A DNA stretch of 9,091 nucleotides, taken from an uncultured Bacteroidales bacterium. Lineage in GTDB: Bacteria > Bacteroidota > Bacteroidia > Bacteroidales > P3. Below are positions 1-3,976 of this stretch, piece after piece. Where the stretch lies: assembly GCA_937884485.1 (NCBI GenBank), contig CALGCG010000074.1, forward strand, positions 1 to 9,091. The letters run 5' to 3'. The notes below the pieces were generated by a model. That model ran no database searches and was not told the origin of the DNA. It worked only from the letters and a program-made list of their open reading frames with translations. The position numbers and the translations under genes are program-made. How positions within the stretch are numbered: position 1 is the first letter of the stretch; every line of letters starts with the position of its first letter.

Positions 1-77
1 TCTTATATAGTTCCTATATACAGTATATAAGAACTATATAAGAACTATATGAGAAGTATATGGGAACGATATAAGAA
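1..77. repeat. AT-rich 11-bp tandem repeat array with a 43-bp near-perfect palindrome
   Basis: Five head-to-tail 11-bp units run from 23 to 77 (23-33, 34-44, 45-55, 56-66, 67-77), with approximate consensus STATATRAGAA. Two more units lie to the left in inverted orientation (11-21, and a partial one at 1-10). As a result positions 1-43 form a palindrome centred on base 22: 1-13 pair with 31-43, 14/30 mismatch, and 15-21 pair with 23-29. The 11-bp period is close to one DNA helical turn, so the TATATA cores would lie on the same face of the helix. The array touches the window edge and probably continues to the left. The structure is seen directly; any function (protein binding, structural DNA, relic of a mobile element) is inference. 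Confidence 0.85.
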
Positions 78-211
78 GGGGCGAATTGGGTACGGATTCG
101 GCACGAAGGGGGTGCGTAGAGACGGCGCTGGGCGGAGCGGGCGGAAGGGGGGCCGGGAGGTGTCCTTCGCGGGGGGGGAAGAGGGGCAAGAGAGGGGTGG
201 TTTCCAGGCGT
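78..211. other. Non-coding G-run-rich stretch with G-quadruplex potential, downstream of the GNAT gene
   Basis: I see no credible gene here. The plus strand has many G runs. Four fall in a canonical G-quadruplex spacing at 130-132, 139-141, 147-152 and 155-157 (loops of 6, 5 and 2 bases). A second cluster has an eight-G run at 171-178 and four-G runs at 183-186 and 194-197. The minus-strand transcript leaving the acetyltransferase gene would therefore be C-rich and G-poor with many pyrimidine-C steps. That is the composition expected of a Rho-utilisation site, and no intrinsic terminator hairpin is visible here. Rho-dependent termination is an inference from composition only. Confidence 0.5.
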
Positions 212-712
212 TTAGACGGCGGGGTTGCCGTGAAGGGGGAGGCGGTAGTAGACGCAGTCGTCGTCGCGGTAGAATTCCCGGGCGCCCCAGCGCTGCCAGT
301 ACAGGTGGGTTTTGAGGCGGTGGAGGACGGGGACGAAGAGGAAGTCGTAGTTGGCTTTCAGCTGGGGCATGATGGACATCAGCATGTCGTAGTTGAGTCG
401 TGTGCCGCGGTATTGGGGGGCGACAATGAAGGAGAAGACGGCGGTGTAGCGCTGGGCGTTCATGGCGGCCAGCAGGTCCGGCTGTTCCACGGATATCAGC
501 GGCGTCTCCTCTTCGATGCGATAGTCGCTCATGTTGAGCAGACCTATCACATTACCGCTTTCATCGAGCGCTTTGACGCTCAGTGGCCAATTGAAGTGCA
601 GGTCTCTCACCCACTCTTCCACCTCGCGGCGGTCGAAACCGTACTGACGCACCATCCAATCTATGGTCAGCAGGGCGTCGGCGGGCGTCATCCTATGCAA
701 TGTGTACGACAT
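212..712 (-). CDS. GNAT-family N-acetyltransferase
   Basis: This 166-residue protein has the size and layout of a single GNAT domain. Acetyl-CoA-binding motif A is at about residues 93-106: a hydrophobic strand (VFSFIVAP) leads into QYRGTR at 100-105, which matches Q/R-x-x-G-x-G/A except for R at the last position. The segment at 131-147 (LYWQRWGAREFY) looks like the motif-B region. The N-terminal part is an alpha/beta lobe with no signal peptide or membrane segment, so it should be cytosolic. The substrate cannot be read from sequence. The ATG lies inside the end of the upstream DUF2156 gene (20-bp overlap, different frame), so translation is probably coupled and it is the last gene of the four-gene cluster. 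No Shine-Dalgarno is seen, as is usual in Bacteroidota. Confident on fold, not on substrate. Confidence 0.85.
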   Translation of the reverse strand: MSYTLHRMTPADALLTIDWMVRQYGFDRREVEEWVRDLHFNWPLSVKALDESGNVIGLLNMSDYRIEEETPLISVEQPDLLAAMNAQRYTAVFSFIVAPQYRGTRLNYDMLMSIMPQLKANYDFLFVPVLHRLKTHLYWQRWGAREFYRDDDCVYYRLPLHGNPAV

Positions 713-1592
713 TATAGGTCAGAAGTATTTCAGGATGATAGGAGAGCTTGGCTTTGCGCAGGCCCGGGAGGCCCATGTCTTCCTCGCGGTTGACGAAGAC
801 GAAGCGCTCCGGCAGGTGGGCGCAGAACTGCTGGTTGATGACCGAGAAGAGGCCGTCGATATTGCGGTCGGCCTTCTCCACACAGACGTCGATGGTGTCG
901 TGGGTGACGGCGGCGCCGTAGGTGAAGGCCACCATGCGGCCGTCAATCCAGATGCTGCCGCCAAGCATGCCCAACTCGTTCCAATGGGCGAAGACGTTTT
1001 CCACCACGCGTTGCTCCGCCGCGATGGTGTCGCCATATTCGGGGTTGGTGTCGCCACGCTCCTCGCGCCAGAGGGCTTCCAAGCGGCGGCATTCGTCGAA
1101 CATCTCCGGTGTCAACGGACGGTACTCAAAATCAGGATACTCAGACAGGAACTTGTTGACGTGGTTGCGCTTGGCCTTGAGCTTGCCACCGGCCAACGAG
1201 GCCAGGTCGGCGCGGCGGTAGATGTAGTCGTACTGGTTGCGTTGGGGTACAACGGTGATATTGATACCCTTGCTGCAAGCGTTCTGCTGCAGCTGGAGCG
1301 CGGCTTCATTTTCAAGACCAAGCAGCGTCATGCGTCCGCCGCAGTCGTCGCAGATGGCTTGCAACAGGTCGCAACCCGGCGTGCCGGCACAGCAGAGCAT
1401 GTAGGCCCGCTCGCCGTCGAGCGTGAAACGCAGCACCACGGCATCGGGCAGAATGCACACTTCGGTGCGGAACCAGAACTGCCAGCCCACGAGGTTGGCG
1501 AAGGTGAAGTTGCAGTTGCGCCGTCCGCTGCCAAGGCTCACGGCCTGGTATGCTTCGCGGTCGGCGATGGTCAAGGTATGAAACTCCAGCAT
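693..1592 (-). CDS. DUF2156 / phosphatidylglycerol lysyltransferase C-terminal-like protein
   Basis: This 299-residue protein resembles the DUF2156 (LPG_synthase_C) family, a tandem GNAT-like fold also found as the soluble C-terminal catalytic part of MprF lysyl-phosphatidylglycerol synthases. Family-like segments are CNFTFANLVGW at 27-37, YDYIYRRADLASLAGGK at 121-137 followed by KAKRNHVNKF (139-148), and NREEDMGLPGLRKAKLSYHP at 268-287. There is no membrane segment or MprF flippase part, so this is a stand-alone soluble version. The MprF domain moves an amino acid from aminoacyl-tRNA onto a lipid; whether this one does so is unknown. Its ATG overlaps the TGA of the pseudouridine synthase gene by one base (TGATG), a classic coupling arrangement, and its stop lies inside the next gene. 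Length and start look complete. Confidence 0.88.
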   Translation of the reverse strand: MLEFHTLTIADREAYQAVSLGSGRRNCNFTFANLVGWQFWFRTEVCILPDAVVLRFTLDGERAYMLCCAGTPGCDLLQAICDDCGGRMTLLGLENEAALQLQQNACSKGINITVVPQRNQYDYIYRRADLASLAGGKLKAKRNHVNKFLSEYPDFEYRPLTPEMFDECRRLEALWREERGDTNPEYGDTIAAEQRVVENVFAHWNELGMLGGSIWIDGRMVAFTYGAAVTHDTIDVCVEKADRNIDGLFSVINQQFCAHLPERFVFVNREEDMGLPGLRKAKLSYHPEILLTYNVVHIA

Positions 1593-2602
1593 CAGATCAT
1601 CTTGAGGTAACCCACTTCCTTCTCGGTCAGTTCGCGCCAGCGGCCGCGGGGGAGATCTTTCTTGGTGAGGCCGGCAAAGACGGTGCGGTCAAGCTTGTGG
1701 ACCTCGTAGCCGAGGGCCTCGAAGAGGCGGCGCACGATGCGGTTGCGGCCGCTGTGCAGCTCGACGCCCACGACGCGCTTGTCGATGGCGCCTCCGGTGG
1801 CGGCATACTGTATGTCGTCCACATGCATGGGGCCATCCTCCAGCTCGATGCCTTCAAGCAGCTTTTTCATGTCCTCCTTGGTGACGGGCTTGTTGAGCTC
1901 CACCTGGTAGATTTTGTAGACCTGCGTGCTGGGGTGCGTGAGTTTCTTGGCCAGCTCGCCGTCGTTGGTGAAGAGGAGCAGGCCTGTGGTGGCGCGGTCC
2001 AGTCGGCCCACGGGGTAGATGCGCTCAGCGCAGCAGCCGTCCATGAGCATCATGACGGTGCGGCGCTCCTGCGGGTCGTCGGTGGTGGTGATGAAGCCTT
2101 TGGGCTTGTTGAGCAGGAAGTAGCGCAGGCGCTCGGAGCGGAGCTTCTCGCCGCCGTACTGCACATCGTCGCCGGGCATGACCATGTAGCCCATCTCGGT
2201 GACCACCTTGCCGTTGACCTTCACGCTGCCGGCGGCGATGAGTTCGTCGGCCTCGCGGCGCGAACAGATGCCGGCATGGGCAATGTATTTGTTCAGACGC
2301 ATCGAACCTTCGGGGTGCTCTTGCTTGGGCTTTTGCGGAGCGGTCTTTTTTCTTCCCGCCGCGCGGAAATCCATGGAGCCGCTTCTCCTCTCCCCTGCCC
2401 TGCGCGAGTCCGCGGTGCCGGGCTTTGCGGATCTGCGCATTTCGCCGGAGGCGGGAGCCTTCTTTCTGGCAGGTTCGCGCGATTCTGTAGTCGCAGGCTT
2501 CCTTGTTTTATGGTTTTCGCCGGAGGCGGAAGGCTTAGCGCTCTTCGGTGTCTTGTTGTTGTCTTTCTTTATCATGTTCTGTTTGTTTTTCTTTCCAATC
2601 AT
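1592..2602 (-). CDS. rluB: 23S rRNA pseudouridine synthase, RsuA/RluB family, with long basic N-terminal tail
   Basis: This enzyme isomerises a uridine in rRNA to pseudouridine; RluB modifies U2605 of 23S rRNA in E. coli. The 336-residue product has three parts. Residues 1-99 are a disordered Lys/Arg/Ser/Pro tail with an imperfect 25-residue tandem duplication. An S4 RNA-binding domain follows (from MRLNKYIAHAGICSRREADE at 101). The catalytic domain has the signature GRLDRATTGLLL at 199-210, with catalytic Asp at 202, and GRNRIVRRLFEALGY at 285-299. The long basic tail is absent from the E. coli enzyme and probably adds ribosome or RNA affinity (inference). The first ATG lies 68 bp inside the preceding gene; a second ATG at 2573-2575 would give a product 9 residues shorter, and I cannot decide between them. 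The stop overlaps the DUF2156 ATG. Family assignment is firm; RluB rather than a paralogue is likely. Confidence 0.92.
   Translation of the reverse strand: MIGKKNKQNMIKKDNNKTPKSAKPSASGENHKTRKPATTESREPARKKAPASGEMRRSAKPGTADSRRAGERRSGSMDFRAAGRKKTAPQKPKQEHPEGSMRLNKYIAHAGICSRREADELIAAGSVKVNGKVVTEMGYMVMPGDDVQYGGEKLRSERLRYFLLNKPKGFITTTDDPQERRTVMMLMDGCCAERIYPVGRLDRATTGLLLFTNDGELAKKLTHPSTQVYKIYQVELNKPVTKEDMKKLLEGIELEDGPMHVDDIQYAATGGAIDKRVVGVELHSGRNRIVRRLFEALGYEVHKLDRTVFAGLTKKDLPRGRWRELTEKEVGYLKMI
2402..2551 (-). repeat. Imperfect 75-bp tandem duplication inside the rluB basic tail
   Basis: Blocks starting GCGCGA at 2402 and 2477, and the 14-bp block TTCGCCGGAGGCGG at 2441 and 2516, are each repeated exactly 75 bp apart. 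The period is 25 codons, so the reading frame is kept. In the protein it appears as two SGE-containing, Lys/Arg-rich 25-residue units (about residues 25-49 and 50-74). The copies have diverged between the shared blocks, so the duplication is not recent. It shows how the disordered tail was extended. Confidence 0.65.
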
Positions 2603-3047
2603 TGAGCTCCATCATGGCGCGGTAGTGACCGCCGAAATGCATCACATAGGGCCACGTGTACTCCTTCTCCTGGTACTTGAGGAACTTCTCCACCTCACGC
2701 ACCAGCATCAACAGCACGCCCAACTTGCGCTGGTAGAGCCACTTCAGCGAGTCGACATCGTGCTTGCAGGCCAAGGCGAAACGCAGGTTGACCGTCGTCA
2801 GTCCGTTGCGGACCCAGTCGATGGCCTTCTCGTCGCCGTCGCAGGCGTTGCTGAGAATCGCCAGCCAGGCGTAGTTGTTCTTGAAGAGCCACACCATGGC
2901 GTCGTCGTCGCCACGTATGGCGTTGCTGAAGGCCGCCAGCTCCGGGTAGCCACTCTCAATCAGCACCTTGAAGAAATCAATGCGTCCGCTGACGCTCTTC
3001 ACCAGCGCCAGCAGCACCTTCACATCGTATTGCTCCAAGCCTTTCAT
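2535..3047 (-). CDS. Helical-repeat protein of unknown function upstream of rluB
   Basis: I do not recognise a named family. The 170-residue product shows an internal period of about 25 residues, with units around 35-60, 61-85 and 86-110. Each has a small-residue helix (SNAIRGDDDA, SNACDGDEKA, ALACKHDVDS) followed by a W-containing helix (WLFKNNY, WVRNGL, WLYQRKL). This suggests a short ankyrin-like alpha-helical scaffold. The last 20 residues are highly charged. There is no signal peptide. The start at 3045-3047 is preferred over an in-frame upstream ATG at 3161 because the upstream extension would run through the promoter region and reads like AT-rich intergenic DNA. It is the first gene of the overlapping cluster and ends inside the rluB reading frame, which suggests co-translation with rRNA modification. 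The repeat architecture is seen; function is unknown. Confidence 0.75.
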   Translation of the reverse strand: MKGLEQYDVKVLLALVKSVSGRIDFFKVLIESGYPELAAFSNAIRGDDDAMVWLFKNNYAWLAILSNACDGDEKAIDWVRNGLTTVNLRFALACKHDVDSLKWLYQRKLGVLLMLVREVEKFLKYQEKEYTWPYVMHFGGHYRAMMELNDWKEKQTEHDKERQQQDTEER

Positions 3048-3070
3048 GCTCCCTATCAACGCAAAAAAAA

Positions 3071-3104
3071 CAAAAATATTGCACAATGTCACCCTCGACG
3101 CAAA
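3071..3104 (-). promoter_or_regulatory. Candidate Bacteroidota promoter for the minus-strand four-gene cluster
   Basis: Read on the minus strand, TATTTTTG (3078 down to 3071) matches the -7 consensus TAnnTTTG, and TTTG at 3104-3101 can serve as the -33 element. The 22-base spacer is slightly longer than the usual 19-21. Transcription would start near 3065, leaving a leader of roughly 18 bases before the ATG at 3047. No other match lies in the gap. Confidence 0.55.
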
Positions 3105-3111
3105 AATAAAT

Positions 3112-3142
3112 TTTGCCACCTCGCAGAATTGTCGTATCTTTG
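3112..3142 (+). promoter_or_regulatory. Bacteroidota-type promoter for the lipoprotein gene
   Basis: TTTG at 3112-3115 and TATCTTTG at 3135-3142 match the -33 and -7 (TAnnTTTG) elements of the primary Bacteroidota sigma factor, with a 19-base spacer, which is a good fit. Transcription would start near 3149, about 15 bases before the ATG at 3164. This also argues against the in-frame ATG at 3113, which lies inside the promoter. Its -33 element sits seven bases from that of the opposing promoter. Confidence 0.75.
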
Positions 3143-3163
3143 CAGTCGATAAAAATATCAAAC

Positions 3164-3664
3164 ATGAAAAAAATATTATTTACAATTTTCGGCTTTTTCT
3201 TTAGTTTCGCACTTTCAAGTTGCGACGAAGGGAAATACATCCAACGCTCAGAAGTAAAACTTTTGGAACCTGCAGGTGGTATTATATCTACACCATTGGT
3301 AGCAGAAATAAAAAACGTATCCAATCAAAAAATTCAAGACACAATCCAATTTTCGCTGTATTCAAAACATGCCAGAACGAGACTGACAGGTACCAATCTT
3401 TTAGAATACCGAAAAATGGCTTTAGACCAATGCATCACAAAGCATGAATGCGATATACTGATTTTAGCAAAATTCCAATACATATTAAGCGAAGACGGCA
3501 AAAACCTTTCCGTAATAGTTACAGGGTATCCCGCTATCTATTCAAACATTCGACCCGCAACCGATAACGATTCATGGATGATTAATTTTATGGGGCAAGG
3601 GGATAATGCATACTACATCCACACCACACTGGACACGATTAAAAGGCCTCAGAATCATCAATAA
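3164..3664 (+). CDS. Small lipoprotein of unknown function
   Basis: This 166-residue product has a type II signal peptide: a KK n-region, a hydrophobic stretch rich in Phe and Ile, and lipobox LSSC ending at Cys20. It should be lipidated and inserted in an envelope membrane. Acidic residues follow the cysteine (CDEGK), partly like the lipoprotein export signal that sends Bacteroidota lipoproteins to the cell surface, so surface exposure is possible. The mature part ends in a segment with ECDILILAKFQY and VIVTGYPAIYSNIRP. This recalls common Bacteroidota lipoproteins in which a 'DVIV' strand is followed by a 'GYPA.Y' motif, but I cannot name the family. It is the only plus-strand gene, and is AT-richer with different codon use from its neighbours, hinting at separate acquisition or weaker expression constraint. 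It has its own promoter and terminator. Confidence 0.85.
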   Translation: MKKILFTIFGFFFSFALSSCDEGKYIQRSEVKLLEPAGGIISTPLVAEIKNVSNQKIQDTIQFSLYSKHARTRLTGTNLLEYRKMALDQCITKHECDILILAKFQYILSEDGKNLSVIVTGYPAIYSNIRPATDNDSWMINFMGQGDNAYYIHTTLDTIKRPQNHQ

Positions 3665-3714
3665 CAACATCTTCACTTTCATCTTTCGAAACAACAACTG
3701 TTTATGGAAATAGA

Positions 3715-3748
3715 AAAGGGGCCCGCGACGGATGTCACGGGCCCCTTT
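3715..3748. terminator. Bidirectional intrinsic terminator
   Basis: An 11-bp perfect stem (AAAGGGGCCCG at 3715-3725 pairing with CGGGCCCCTTT at 3738-3748) is extended by one mismatch and three more pairs, with a GGAT loop at 3730-3733. It lies between two converging genes, the lipoprotein gene and the 60-residue gene. On the minus strand the stem is followed by TTTTCTATTTC, a good U-rich tract. On the plus strand the tract is shorter (CTTTAA). It should end both transcripts, more strongly the pheT one. Confidence 0.9.
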
Positions 3749-3763
3749 AACATTCGGCTTATT

Positions 3764-3946
3764 TCACATCAGCACAGCAACCTTTTTCTGCAACATGGCG
3801 CTGATTTCTTTGAAATAGTCAGCCAACGCTTTGTTTGTAGATGCTGTGGCCTCGGCTGCGGCCTCTTTCATTATGGCAGCGAGCATCTCGTCCGTAGGCT
3901 CTTCCATAGAGGTGAGACGATAAGCATTCAATTCTTTCTCTGACAT
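3764..3946 (-). CDS. Small conserved-looking protein encoded downstream of pheT
   Basis: This 60-residue acidic helical protein has no signal peptide or membrane segment. The N-terminal half has a compact motif (YRLTSMEEPTDEMLAAIMKE, residues 9-28) and the rest is Ala-rich and probably helical or coiled-coil (AAAEATASTNKALADYFKEI). I have seen similar SMEEP.DEML proteins in Bacteroidales but cannot name a family or function. It begins 30 bases after the pheT stop, in the same direction, and ends just before the terminator, so it is almost certainly the last gene of the pheT transcript. It may be a translation-linked or regulatory small protein, but nothing in the sequence proves this. Confidence 0.75.
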   Translation of the reverse strand: MSEKELNAYRLTSMEEPTDEMLAAIMKEAAAEATASTNKALADYFKEISAMLQKKVAVLM

Positions 3947-3976
3947 AGCCTCTATATTGTATAATATTCAATAGTA

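Noticed and set aside
1..77. CRISPR array
   Set aside because: The units are 11 bp, contiguous and without unique spacers, and part of the array is inverted.
49..315. Plus-strand frames starting at 49 and 86 in the repeat and G-rich region
   Set aside because: The products are Gly/Arg low-complexity, begin inside the repeat array and run antisense into the GNAT gene.
1550..2605. 351-codon plus-strand open frame antisense to rluB
   Set aside because: It is a codon-bias shadow of a clear pseudouridine synthase gene. The same explanation covers the long antisense frames over DUF2156, GNAT and glnS.
3048..3161. Extended start of the helical-repeat protein at 3161
   Set aside because: The extra 38 residues would be encoded through the divergent promoter region and lack the repeat pattern.
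3113..3163. Upstream in-frame ATG for the lipoprotein
   Set aside because: It lies inside the promoter. The start at 3164 gives a proper n-region and lipobox signal peptide.
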